This document shows, piece after piece, positions 21,701-29,037 of a DNA stretch of 64,000 nt (its first letter is position 1; every line of letters begins with the position of its first letter). The position numbers were made by a program, and so were the translations under genes. The stretch covers positions 62,001 to 126,000 of the forward strand of contig NZ_RQVR01000011.1 of assembly GCF_003865365.1 (NCBI RefSeq), read 5' to 3'. The notes under the pieces are model-generated. The model ran no database searches. It saw only the letters and a list, made by a program, of their open reading frames with translations, and was not told where the DNA came from. This DNA is from Flavobacterium macacae (lineage in GTDB: Bacteria > Bacteroidota > Bacteroidia > Flavobacteriales > Flavobacteriaceae).

Positions 21701-21986
21701 GACAAGGCTTCCTATAACGGCGGGTAATAATTTAAAAGTGGACGGTTTTGGTTTCAAATCATTGAAATACTATCCAAACCCTGTAAATAATGTGTTGACT
21801 GTTTCCTACAGTGAAGAAATTACAGGATTGAAATTGTACAATATGGTGGGTCAGGAATTAATGAATAAAAAAGTTAGTTCAACAGAAACACAACTTGATA
21901 TGTCACATTTACCGGCAGGTTCTTACTTGCTGGAAGTATCTTCAGGTGTGCAATCAAAAATGGTTAAGTTGCTTAAGAATCAATAA
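15774..21986 (+). CDS. Large secreted T9SS substrate, type A sorting domain
   Basis: A 2070-aa surface or secreted protein. The signal peptide is unusually long: about 32 polar residues precede the hydrophobic core (LATGLILLMMLCLAPLSS) and the FAQ cleavage region near residue 53. A beta-rich region follows, then a fibronectin type III-like domain (about 286-377), a long Thr/Gly/Asn-rich beta-solenoid-like section (about 390-1120), Ig-like segments, two copies of a module of about 180 residues (1289-1465 and 1594-1780), and more Ig-like segments. The C-terminal 80 residues (YYPNPVNNVLTVSY, LYNMVGQEL, LPAGSYLLEV) form a Por_Secre_tail (type A) domain, which directs export through the type IX system. 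Probably an adhesin; the ligand is unknown. A terminator follows, so it is a single-gene unit. Confidence 0.88.
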   Translation: MITNYSNVLRQPQSQHTIEPANKPYLRKERQCLATGLILLMMLCLAPLSSFAQSITNYTFSTTTDGSLEDLTVGATVLMTGNRDTAATGVFPIGFDFYFMGTKYTHFSGNSNGQLRLHQSSTETAIPTNVTGPIANMVTLFPMTGDNEVNDGMKFKMVGTKAVIEWTQFYAYFFDITNAGNMQVWLHQDGRIEYVYGDIYNADDATVTRSIGLSSSNTAATAGYITLGATPTFTAAATFVANTFAAGSGTTTGSPLIANLGSSANGSRRVFSFIPIGNPGNSIASILAPPTALNFTAVGPVSMTLNWTPASPLTGVLKYAIYVSTDGVNYNFFNTTNVGTNSYVVSNLVANTNYTWKIFSISEGGKSIEVIGSQATTLPGSNTAIASGNWSNTATWSSGAVPNEGDNVTVPAGLTVTQDDAAAKSYNLTVDGNLVYSATTAANLVVGNSVTINSTGNLTGPATGTVVTHGLTVGGNLVNNGVLDLSTNTAGVILTFNGTLTSNFTGTGSVNDLYSLSLSKSSISVLVEVNLTNFSVRGLSTLSTGALLNGTETGTLKFSGTNTFDGTLWNTANYTIGVGYGFWLNNPNFTVNAMSSVAGVQGLLRVSAGTYNVGTVAGNTLNLLSNSKVIIEGGTVNSASRIAVSAAANIVNFTQTGGTINVNSVGNTNTTFASFDLGTSVASTVSITGGNINVILANTATSGPRDVRGTSIANPTLTGGSVNFGTTASGGAKTFFFTGSIPKFTINNASANHSLSLSGNASTFLDVTVPASSTLNLNGNTYTNRGSVLTNNGTLTGTATSSALYFLSTTAAGQTYTGTGIVTPGLRVLTVNTGIGNLTLDPAITGINALRINLITGTVVNSGKFTIGSGAALAASVYIGDAALATSGGNFDSAPVFNLGTGTFSVNYLQESVARTSGFEIPSTRTVNTMTVNNTNGVVLAGGPVDVLTTLTLTAGNLTTTNANLLTLGSATAAGTLTGGSAISYINGPIARTIATGNANTSYILYPVGKVAYAPISIAPTTTSVTNFKAETFDTNPGTEDPSIIGLNQTRRWEVPLVSGTITDLNVKIEDAGIVSANIPVHSATATGAYAATFGSTGTYVAGTPNTLQSISPMSAGNYVGFIGYATSNTCSGTPTPGNTVASAPTICLGGSVTLSLQNATVGTGVTYVWESSVDGTVYAPITGATAATYVATPSGAMFYRASVTCSGNTGVSVPVQITFTNNIATTAPATRCGVGTVSLGATPNAGGTVNWYSASTGGNLLGTGTTFTTPEISTTTNFYAASESAISGLMRVGTASTLTGDIEQPTAFCNRWANYTSQTIYTASELISFGLRAGNITSMAYDITTLGDAATNANFNVKIGTIAANNFGNSTFLNTTAYTSVYGPLTYTHTATGWQTINFSTPFVWDGVSNIIVHVSYSGANSINNSRTYFTATTDSKVLYSTASAPTTGTLSNNRLNVVFAGQVACSSSRVEVVATVTTPPVFTLSGNPVAICSGQSSTPVTVTSAASDYDTYVWSPSTGVSGDAATGWVFNPAITTSYTLTASQSAGSLCNTTASVVISVNALPTPITIAPSPASVCENTILPLVVSGGNITGVVGKIGSGVATNNTTTPFKGNWGGSKSQALYTAAELAALGLQAGQKVSSIGYVSLSGTPSAFNNFTISAGFVSATTLGTTFISGASTLVYAPATYTPSTGTGNLDFSIATPLVWDGISNLLVETCFNNGTSGNGSASSLSIQSSTVASGLNLYRSQDNIADFCSNATAPVSATNRPNLRITTLENTNFAWSPITNLYSDAAATTAYVAGTNASTVYFKATAASAATTYTVTGTSAQSCSTTATVAVTVNANVAPNFAAIPAFCSGSAAPTLATTSPNGVTGTWSPATVSNTASGTYVFTPTAGQCATTQTLSVTVTTTAAPTGTSPQDYTTGNTLADFVVVGTGIIWYDAATGGNVLPSTTVLVSGVTYYASQTVGGCESPTRLPITAGNNLKVDGFGFKSLKYYPNPVNNVLTVSYSEEITGLKLYNMVGQELMNKKVSSTETQLDMSHLPAGSYLLEVSSGVQSKMVKLLKNQ

Positions 21987-22007
21987 TTCATAGTATTTTG
22001 ATTATTT

Positions 22008-22035
22008 AAAAGCCTCTTTCGGGAGGCTTTTTTTT
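22008..22035 (+). terminator. Terminator after the 2070-aa gene
   Basis: AAAAGCCTCT pairs with GGAGGCTTTT around a TTCG tetraloop, followed by a run of T. Strong intrinsic terminator. Confidence 0.9.
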
Positions 22036-22110
22036 ATACGATTTGTTCTGCATTTTAACCTGATTTTTTTGCTTTTGGGTGATTCTTAACTTATTAGTAA
22101 TATTAATGGC

Positions 22111-22140
22111 TTTTATATTACAAATCAATGGCTATCTTTG
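22111..22140 (+). promoter_or_regulatory. Candidate promoter of the frame-shifted secreted-protein gene
   Basis: TATCTTTG at 22133-22140 matches the TAnnTTTG minus-7 box, with TTT at 22111-22113 at the expected 19-base spacing. Transcription would start near 22148, about 18 bases before the ATG at 22166. Confidence 0.55.
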
Positions 22141-22165
22141 GCCTAGAAATTTTTAAGATTATTTT

Positions 22166-22776
22166 ATGAAAAACACTTTACATTTTACATTTTTACGGAC
22201 GCTTATCGTACTTGCGTTTGGTTTATTTTTTAACGTTGCTTGGGGGCAAACAGTTAATCATACATTTTCAGATACAAATGGAACCATTGACGATAATATT
22301 TCTTATACATCACAACAAAACAGTTCTGGTACTTCTCCAGCAATAAATAGTGGTCAGTTAAGATTGTATTATGCAAGCAGTGGCAATGGAGGTTCAATTA
22401 CGCTATCTCCTTCTGGAGGAGCTATAATTACGCAAGTTAAAATAACAGCTGCGACAACTCCAACTGTAAAATACAATATAAATGGTTTAGGAGACTTAAC
22501 GGCTTCAAGGTCGGGAAGTGTATATACAATATCAGGGATATCAGCTGAAACAAGTTTAAGAATAAGAAATGCAAACACCACTAATACACAATTAAGGATA
22601 GAGAGTATTGAAATAACATATACTATTCCTGTAGTTGCGCCACCTGTTGTAACACCTGAAGCATTTGTTGGTACTTATAATACCTCTTTTAGTCATCTTA
22701 TATCTACATTTTAGGCCTAATTGGTTTGGTTTATGTTTTTTATAAAATGAAAAATAAATTCCAAGGTACAAACTAG
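22166..22776 (+). pseudogene. Secreted beta-domain protein with TM tail, apparent -1 frameshift
   Basis: The open frame from ATG 22166 encodes 182 aa and stops at 22714. It has a signal peptide (MKNTLHFTFLRTLIVLAFGL, cleavage near AWGQ) and one Ser/Thr/Gly-rich beta domain (about residues 29-152). In another frame, from TAT at 22699 to TAG at 22774-22776, the DNA encodes YIYILGLIGLVYVFYKMKNK and six further residues, nearly identical to the TM tail of the small protein at 27156. One T added to the TT at 22698-22699 joins the two frames without a stop. The intact product would be about 203 aa: signal peptide, beta domain, TM helix and basic tail. As read, the tail is lost and the product would be released. 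It may be a true mutation, a sequencing error, or slippage; DNA alone cannot decide. Confidence 0.65.
22718..22765 (+). repeat. Direct repeat, copy 1 (TM-tail coding DNA)
   Basis: Bases 22718-22765 match 27313-27360 at 47 of 48 positions, with an unbroken 39-base identity at the start. Both copies code for the segment GLVYVFYKMKN. The copies are 4595 bp apart in the same orientation and enclose the whole 1371-aa gene. Confidence 0.9.
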
Positions 22777-22795
22777 TAATAGTTCTTTAAATTTC

Positions 22796-22830
22796 AAAAA
22801 GGCTACATTTAATTATGTAGCCTTTTTTTT
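22796..22830 (+). terminator. Terminator after the frame-shifted gene
   Basis: AAAAAGGCTACAT (22796-22808) pairs with ATGTAGCCTTTTT (22815-22827) across a six-base loop, continuing into a T-run. It lies 20 bases after the stop of the shifted tail frame, not the stop of the open frame, which supports 22776 as the original gene end. Confidence 0.88.
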
Positions 22831-23029
22831 GTTACATGCCTTTGTATAATTGTTTTTTTAGTAAAAAAAGCAAAAATATCATTTGTTTTTAATCGTATTA
22901 ATATGTCTTTAGTCGATTTTAAGTTAATTAATAGTAAATATGTTTAATTTTAATTAATTTGGGTGATTATTTAAAAATCAAAAATTTATGACAAATTATT
23001 ACTTTAATGTAAGATAAAGTGTTAAATAT

Positions 23030-26000
23030 TTGTCTTTGAAAAGAAAGATTAGTTGTGCTATTGCTAAGAAAAAAAAAACTTGGCAACTACTGTCGATCTT
23101 AAGTGTTCTGTTTTTTACATCAATTGGTGTAAATGCACAAGTTACAATTGGAGGAGGAATCACAACTTCATCAAGTTTTCCAATTGCAAGTAATTGGGGG
23201 TATAATTACACGCAGCAAATTTTTCTGAAATCCGAAATAAATGCTACGGGAAATATTACCTCTATCACATTTACCCCAACAACAACTATAGCTGCTGGGA
23301 ACTTTAATACTAGTAAAGATTGGGTTGTTTATTTGGGACATACTAATAAAACAGCGTTTGCTTCAAATACTGACTGGGTTCCGGTAACAGGATTGACTCA
23401 AGTATTTAATGGTGTTGTAAGTTTTCCAGCAGCATTGCTAGGAGCCGTGACTATTACTTTTACTACTCCTTTTGCGTATAATAATATAGATAATTTGGTA
23501 GTAGCAATTGATGAAAATACACCAGATTATGGAACTGTCGTATCTTGGAAAGCGACTAGTTATGGTTCAAATAATAGGGGGATATATTATAGAAGTGATA
23601 ATACAAATCCTAATCCAACAAGTCCTCCAACAGGTACAAGGTTGACAACACTTTCAGATGTTGTGTTAGGTGGAATTGCTCAAGCTTGCCCATCTCCAAC
23701 AGCTTTGACTTCAGTAGTCAATTCAGCAACAACTGCAACTTTAGGTTGGGCTACTTTAACAAATGGAGGTAATGATTTTGAAATTAAAATACAATTAGCT
23801 GGAGCAGGTGTTCCAGCAAGTTCAGGAACTGCGGTTTCAGGAACAAGTTATTCTGATGCAGTTCTTACGGCAAATACAAATTATGAATTTTATGTAAGAA
23901 AAGTGTGTGGAGTTGACGGAAATAGTGGATGGGTTGGACCAAAAACTTTCTCAACACCAGTTTCTTGTTTTGTACCCACAGCATTAACCGGAACTCCGAC
24001 TTCAGTATCTTCAGCTACTCTTTCTTGGGTATCACCTACTGCATCTCCAGGATCAGGGTATCAATGGCAAGTTCGTACAACAGGAGCAGGAGGAAGTGGT
24101 GCAACTGGGCTGGCTGATAGTGGTTTATCTTCGATAACTACAGCAACGACAGTATTATTAACAGCAAACACATCGTATAAATTGTACGTTCGATCAAATT
24201 GTGGTAGTGGAGATTTTAGTACATGGAGTGAATCTGGTTCTTTCTTTACAGGATATTGTATGCCAGCTTCAAATGCAACCAGCTTGACTTACATTAGTAG
24301 TTTTTCAACGACAGGATCTATCACTAACATTTCTAATTTAGCTTCAGGATATACTGCAGGTGGCTATCAAAATAATTATGCATCAACTACTGTAACCAGT
24401 TACGCCGCAGGGGTAATTAATACCGATATATCAATTGTAGGAGGTACAACTGGAGTTGCATTTTGGGTTGACTGGAATAAAAATTTTGTTTTTGAAACCT
24501 CTGAGAGAGTTATTAATTCAGCAGCATATCTTGAAGCAGGATCTTATACAGCATCTATTAATGTTCCTGCAGGAACATTAAATGGAGAATATCGTTTGAG
24601 AATAAAAACAGATTACAATGCAGCGAGTCCTGATCCGTGTACCAATGGAGGAACTCGTACAGAAACTGAAGATTATAAAATAACAATTGTAACACAGCCA
24701 ACAGATACTCCAGATTATTTTGGACTTCAATCGCCAGTCGTAGCATCAACACAGCCAGGAATTTCAACCACCGTTTATGGTCAGGTTTATGAAGCGGGTT
24801 TAACTGATGTGGAGCCAGGTCTTTCTGGACAAGCAACAGGTATTGTAGCTTGGATTGGTATTAGCCCTGCCGGACAAAATACAAATCCAAATACTTGGAC
24901 AACATGGACTCCAGCAACTTTTAATGCTGCTTATGTAGGTAATAATGACGAATATCAATTAGCTATTGGCGCAAACTTAGCACCTGGTACTTATTATTAT
25001 GCGACTCGTTATCAATTGAATTTTGGACCTTATGTATATGGAGGGATCGATACTGCGGGTATCGGAAATACTTGGGATGGAACAACATTTAATAGTGGTG
25101 TTTTGACAATAAATCCTACTGCAAACGATGAATGTTCAGGAGCGGTAGCCTTAACATTAGGTACACAAATCGTGACATCAAATGCATATGCAACCAAATC
25201 ACCAGAACCAGTGCCTACATGTGGTGATTTTAATTTCGCAACTACAGCTAAAGATATATGGTATAGCGTTGTAGTTCCAGCAAATGTATCTCGATTAGAT
25301 ATTGAAACTACCAATAATTCAGATACAAACATTACTGACAAGGCAATACAAGCTTATAGAGGTGTATGCGGGTCATTAGTTTCTATTGAATGTGATGATG
25401 ATGATTCACCAGATGGATTATTTTCTCTATTAAATCTAACAGCTTTGACTCCGGGAGAAACAATTTATGTAAGAGCTTGGGGATATAACGGAAGTGGCGG
25501 TTCGTTTAAAATTAAAGCATCTGTACCAGCGTGTGGTATCGAAACAAGATGGGATGGAACAGCTTGGTCAAATGGAAATCCAGTAGCGGGAATAGTAGCT
25601 GTTATTAATGGCAATTACTCTGGTCCAGGATTTGAAAGTTGTGCGTTAGACATAATCGGAACTTCTCAAGTTACATTTACTTCAGGAAGTAATTTAATTG
25701 TAAATGGTTTAGTTAATGTTGCTTCAACGGCATCAATGACTTTAGAAAGTAATGCAAATTTAGTACAGGTAGCAACAGGAACAAATATTGGAAACATTAC
25801 AGTAAAAAGAGAATCAGCACAATTGGTTCGTTTAGATCATACACTTTGGTCTTCACCCGTAGCGACTCAAAATTTATATGCTTTTTCGCCAAATACGTTG
25901 ACTAATCGTTTTTATGTTTACAATACGCCGACAAATACGTATGTGACAACAGGGATTTCTGCTACAACCAACTTTGTAGTTGGAAAAGGGTATGGTGTTC

Positions 26001-27145
26001 GTGCTCCAAACGATCATTCAACAACTCCAGCAACTTGGATGGGATCTTTTACAGGTAATCCAAATAATGGAAGTAAATCATTTACTTTAGTAACAACTGG
26101 AACAGGATTTAATCTTGTTGGAAATCCTTATCCTTCTGTCATTGATGCTTCGTTATTTGTTGCAGCCAATAGTGCTAGAATAAACGGAACGCTATATTTC
26201 TATGCGCATACATTAACAATGAGTCCATCAGGAACGTTTCCAACAGGTACAAATTATGCACTTTGGAATGCAACTGGTCAAACAGCAGCATCAGTAGGGA
26301 CGTCAGGAGTTCCGGCTTTGGTTCCAAACGGAAAAATTCAAGTAGGGCAAGGATTTTTTGTGAAGTCAACTGCTTCCGGAAGTGTTAGTTTTACTAATGC
26401 AATGCGTGAAGCAAGTAACGGAAATCAATTTTTCAGATTAGCTTCTGAAGTTCAGACTACATCTGAGACTGAAAAGCACAGATTGTGGTTGAATTTAACA
26501 AATGCGGAAGGAACAACTTTTAATCAAGTTTTGATTGGATATGTTGCTGGAGCAACGCAAGAGGTTGACAATCTTTATGACGGTTTGTCTTTTGGAAACG
26601 AAGGGAGCGCTTTGTCTTCAAGATTAAACAACGAAGATTTCACTATTCAAGGTAGAGCTTTGCCTTTCAATCCCACAGATGTGGTTCCTTTAGGATTAAC
26701 GGCAATAACTCCTGGGAATTATACCATTTCGCTTTCAGATAAGGATGGACTTTTTGCTGGTGATCAAAATGTATATGTAAAAGACAATGAAAATGGTTCT
26801 GTAAATAATATTAAAATAGCACCATACACATTTACATCAGAAGCAGGAACGTTCAATAATCGTTTTGAAATTGTTTATCAAGTAAATCTTTCAAATCCTG
26901 AAAATGCTTTTACTTCTAATTCGGTAGTTGCTTATGTTAAAAATGCACAACTAAACATTCAAACAAAAGGAAATTCAATGAAAGCAGTTTCAGTGTTTGA
27001 TGTAAGAGGACGTTTGATATTTCAGCAATCAGGCATCAATGCGGCAGATTTTACTGCTCAAGGTTTGAGTGCTCAAAATCAAGTACTGCTTGTTCAAGTT
27101 ACATCAGAAAATGGCGAAGTAGCAACAGTTAAAGTAATTTTTTAA
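23030..27145 (+). CDS. Large secreted T9SS substrate, type C-like sorting domain
   Basis: A 1371-aa secreted protein. No in-frame ATG is available after the last upstream stop; TTG at 23030 or 23036 is the likely start. A lysine-rich n-region and hydrophobic core end at VNAQ (about residue 36). Domains in order: a module of about 180 residues also found twice in the 2070-aa protein (38-215), two fibronectin type III-like domains (220-310 and 312-405), a GEVED-like domain (about 412-555, with FWVDWNKNFVFE and RLRIKTDY), further beta domains, a segment starting NDECSGAVAL (about 699), and a C-terminal region (about 1135-1371) with HRLWLNLTN, IQGRALPF and NNRFEIVYQ that fits T9SS sorting signal type C. 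Cotranscribed with the 71-aa gene ten bases downstream. Probably an adhesin or matrix protein. Confidence 0.85.
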   Translation: MSLKRKISCAIAKKKKTWQLLSILSVLFFTSIGVNAQVTIGGGITTSSSFPIASNWGYNYTQQIFLKSEINATGNITSITFTPTTTIAAGNFNTSKDWVVYLGHTNKTAFASNTDWVPVTGLTQVFNGVVSFPAALLGAVTITFTTPFAYNNIDNLVVAIDENTPDYGTVVSWKATSYGSNNRGIYYRSDNTNPNPTSPPTGTRLTTLSDVVLGGIAQACPSPTALTSVVNSATTATLGWATLTNGGNDFEIKIQLAGAGVPASSGTAVSGTSYSDAVLTANTNYEFYVRKVCGVDGNSGWVGPKTFSTPVSCFVPTALTGTPTSVSSATLSWVSPTASPGSGYQWQVRTTGAGGSGATGLADSGLSSITTATTVLLTANTSYKLYVRSNCGSGDFSTWSESGSFFTGYCMPASNATSLTYISSFSTTGSITNISNLASGYTAGGYQNNYASTTVTSYAAGVINTDISIVGGTTGVAFWVDWNKNFVFETSERVINSAAYLEAGSYTASINVPAGTLNGEYRLRIKTDYNAASPDPCTNGGTRTETEDYKITIVTQPTDTPDYFGLQSPVVASTQPGISTTVYGQVYEAGLTDVEPGLSGQATGIVAWIGISPAGQNTNPNTWTTWTPATFNAAYVGNNDEYQLAIGANLAPGTYYYATRYQLNFGPYVYGGIDTAGIGNTWDGTTFNSGVLTINPTANDECSGAVALTLGTQIVTSNAYATKSPEPVPTCGDFNFATTAKDIWYSVVVPANVSRLDIETTNNSDTNITDKAIQAYRGVCGSLVSIECDDDDSPDGLFSLLNLTALTPGETIYVRAWGYNGSGGSFKIKASVPACGIETRWDGTAWSNGNPVAGIVAVINGNYSGPGFESCALDIIGTSQVTFTSGSNLIVNGLVNVASTASMTLESNANLVQVATGTNIGNITVKRESAQLVRLDHTLWSSPVATQNLYAFSPNTLTNRFYVYNTPTNTYVTTGISATTNFVVGKGYGVRAPNDHSTTPATWMGSFTGNPNNGSKSFTLVTTGTGFNLVGNPYPSVIDASLFVAANSARINGTLYFYAHTLTMSPSGTFPTGTNYALWNATGQTAASVGTSGVPALVPNGKIQVGQGFFVKSTASGSVSFTNAMREASNGNQFFRLASEVQTTSETEKHRLWLNLTNAEGTTFNQVLIGYVAGATQEVDNLYDGLSFGNEGSALSSRLNNEDFTIQGRALPFNPTDVVPLGLTAITPGNYTISLSDKDGLFAGDQNVYVKDNENGSVNNIKIAPYTFTSEAGTFNNRFEIVYQVNLSNPENAFTSNSVVAYVKNAQLNIQTKGNSMKAVSVFDVRGRLIFQQSGINAADFTAQGLSAQNQVLLVQVTSENGEVATVKVIF

Positions 27146-27155
27146 ATTTAAGAAG

Positions 27156-27371
27156 ATGAAAAAATATATAGCAAAAAGTTTTTTAGTAGTTATTGCTTTT
27201 TTAATGAGTACTGTTGCATTCGCACAAGGGGATTTTGGAGGAGATCCAGCAGACACGAATCCAACGGATGAACCAGCGGCTCCAATTTCAGATTACATCT
27301 GGGTTTTAGCCATAATTGGTTTGGTTTATGTTTTTTATAAAATGAAAAATAGATTCCAAGTTGCGAAATAA
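27156..27371 (+). CDS. Small signal-peptide/linker/TM protein, PID-CTERM-like tail
   Basis: A 71-aa protein. Residues 1-24 form a signal peptide ending AFAQ. An acidic Gly/Asp/Pro linker (GDFGGDPADTNPTDEPAA, about 25-43) follows, then PISDYIW, one TM helix (about 48-63) and a basic end (YKMKNRFQVAK). This signal peptide, linker, PI(D)-like motif, TM and basic layout is that of the small flavobacterial proteins named PID-CTERM, thought to be sorting-enzyme substrates by analogy with PEP-CTERM; here the motif reads PISD. It starts ten bases after the 1371-aa T9SS gene and shares its transcript. The function is not established; an accessory or anchor role for the neighbour is inference. Confidence 0.7.
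   Translation: MKKYIAKSFLVVIAFLMSTVAFAQGDFGGDPADTNPTDEPAAPISDYIWVLAIIGLVYVFYKMKNRFQVAK
27313..27360 (+). repeat. Direct repeat, copy 2 (TM-tail coding DNA)
   Basis: Partner of the copy at 22718-22765, with one mismatch (G at 27352, A at 22757). Here the segment is in frame and encodes the TM/basic tail of the 71-aa protein. Confidence 0.9.
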
Positions 27372-27389
27372 GTAATTTTAGTTAAATCA

Positions 27390-27421
27390 AAAAGAGCCGT
27401 ATCAATTGATACGGCTCTTTT
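27390..27421. terminator. Bidirectional terminator between convergent genes
   Basis: A perfect 32-base palindrome, AAAAGAGCCGTATCAA and its complement, with A/T runs on both sides. It can end transcription of the 71-aa gene (+) and of prfC (-), which converge here. Confidence 0.92.
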
Positions 27422-27447
27422 ATTTTATAAAAAATAATTGTTTGAAA

Positions 27448-29037
27448 TTATTCAAATTCAGAGGTGAAGAATAATTTTACGCTTGGATATTTGTTCTGGG
27501 TCATTTGGATCGTAAAATCAGAATCGGCTAAAAAGACCAATTGGCCATATTTGTCATGTGCCAAAAATTTCTGCTTGATTCGCTTGAATTCCTTAAATTC
27601 ATCGTTTTTGGCATCGTCAGGTTTCACCCAGCACGCTTTGTGAACCGGGAAATTTTCATAAGAACATTTAGCGCCGTATTCGTGCTCTAAGCGGTATTGA
27701 ATTACTTCGTATTGCAGCGCTCCCACCGTTCCGATTATTTTTCGATTGTTCATTTCTAAAGTAAAAAGCTGTGCCACACCTTCGTCCATCAATTGGTCAA
27801 TTCCTTTGTCAAGCTGTTTTGCTTTCATCGGATCAGCATTATTGATATAACGGAAATGCTCTGGAGAAAAACTCGGAATTCCCTTAAAACTCATCATTTC
27901 TCCTTCAGTCAATGTATCTCCAATTTTGAAATTACCCGTATCGTGAAGACCAACAATGTCTCCAGGATATGAAATATCAACAATTTCTTTTTTCTCTGCA
28001 AAAAATGCATTCGGGCTCGAAAATTTTAAATTTTTCTTTTGACGAACGTGTAAGTAAGGCTTGTTTCTTTCAAAAGTTCCGGATACGATTTTAACAAAAG
28101 CCAATCGGTCTCTGTGTTTCGGATCCATATTTGCGTGAATCTTAAAAACAAATCCAGATAATTTTTCTTCGTAAGGATCAACCAATCTTGTTTCAGATTC
28201 TTTGGGTCTTGGTGATGGAGCGATTTCTACAAAACAATCTAAAAGCTCGCGAACCCCAAAATTATTCAAGGCAGAACCAAAGAAAACGGGCTGTAAAGTT
28301 CCATCTAAATATTCGTCTCTATTGAAATCAGGATAGACTTCATTGATTAATTCTAATTCTTCACGAAGTCTGTCAGCTGGTTTTTGACCGATAATTTTTT
28401 CTAATTCAGGGCTTTGAACATCTGAAAAAGCGATGGTTTCTTCAATGTTTTTTCTGCTGTCGCCACTGAAAAGGTTGATGCTTTTTTCCCAAAGATTGTA
28501 AATTCCCTGAAAGTCATAACCCATTCCGATAGGGAAACTTAAAGGAGTAACTCTTAATCCCAGTTTTTGTTCCACTTCGTCCATCAAGTCAAAAGCATCT
28601 TTTCCTTCACGGTCAAGTTTGTTGATGAAAACAATCATCGGAATGTTTCGCATTCTACAAACGGCAACTAATTTCTCCGTTTGTTCCTCAACACCTTTTG
28701 CTACGTCAATTACCACAATAACGCTGTCAACAGCAGTTAAAGTTCGGTAAGTATCTTCAGCAAAGTCCTTGTGTCCTGGTGTATCCAGAATGTTGATTTT
28801 TTTGTTTTGGTAGTTAAATGCCAATACCGATGTGGAAACCGAAATACCTCTTTGGCGCTCAATTTCCATAAAATCAGACGTGGCGCCTTTTTTTATTTTA
28901 TTATTTTTAACCGCTCCAGCTTCTTGGATGGCACCTCCAAATAAAAGTAATTTTTCAGTCAGTGTCGTTTTTCCGGCATCGGGATGGGAAATAATCCCAA
29001 AGGTTCTTCTTCTTTCTATTTCTTTTTGAAAACTCAT
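27448..29037 (-). CDS. prfC: Peptide chain release factor 3
   Basis: RF3 (529 aa), the GTPase that recycles RF1/RF2 from the ribosome after termination. G1 reads SHPDAGKTTLTEK, G3 DTPGHKDF, and G4 NKLDRE. The switch region RGISVSTSV is present. Length and domain order match RF3 rather than EF-G. Transcribed alone, divergent from the folding-factor operon and convergent with the surface island. Confidence 0.96.
   Translation of the reverse strand: MSFQKEIERRRTFGIISHPDAGKTTLTEKLLLFGGAIQEAGAVKNNKIKKGATSDFMEIERQRGISVSTSVLAFNYQNKKINILDTPGHKDFAEDTYRTLTAVDSVIVVIDVAKGVEEQTEKLVAVCRMRNIPMIVFINKLDREGKDAFDLMDEVEQKLGLRVTPLSFPIGMGYDFQGIYNLWEKSINLFSGDSRKNIEETIAFSDVQSPELEKIIGQKPADRLREELELINEVYPDFNRDEYLDGTLQPVFFGSALNNFGVRELLDCFVEIAPSPRPKESETRLVDPYEEKLSGFVFKIHANMDPKHRDRLAFVKIVSGTFERNKPYLHVRQKKNLKFSSPNAFFAEKKEIVDISYPGDIVGLHDTGNFKIGDTLTEGEMMSFKGIPSFSPEHFRYINNADPMKAKQLDKGIDQLMDEGVAQLFTLEMNNRKIIGTVGALQYEVIQYRLEHEYGAKCSYENFPVHKACWVKPDDAKNDEFKEFKRIKQKFLAHDKYGQLVFLADSDFTIQMTQNKYPSVKLFFTSEFE

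Noticed and set aside
15774..27145. Ser/Thr/Gly-rich repeats as a CRISPR or tandem DNA repeat array
   Set aside because: The repetition is loose at protein level; no regularly spaced identical DNA units were seen.
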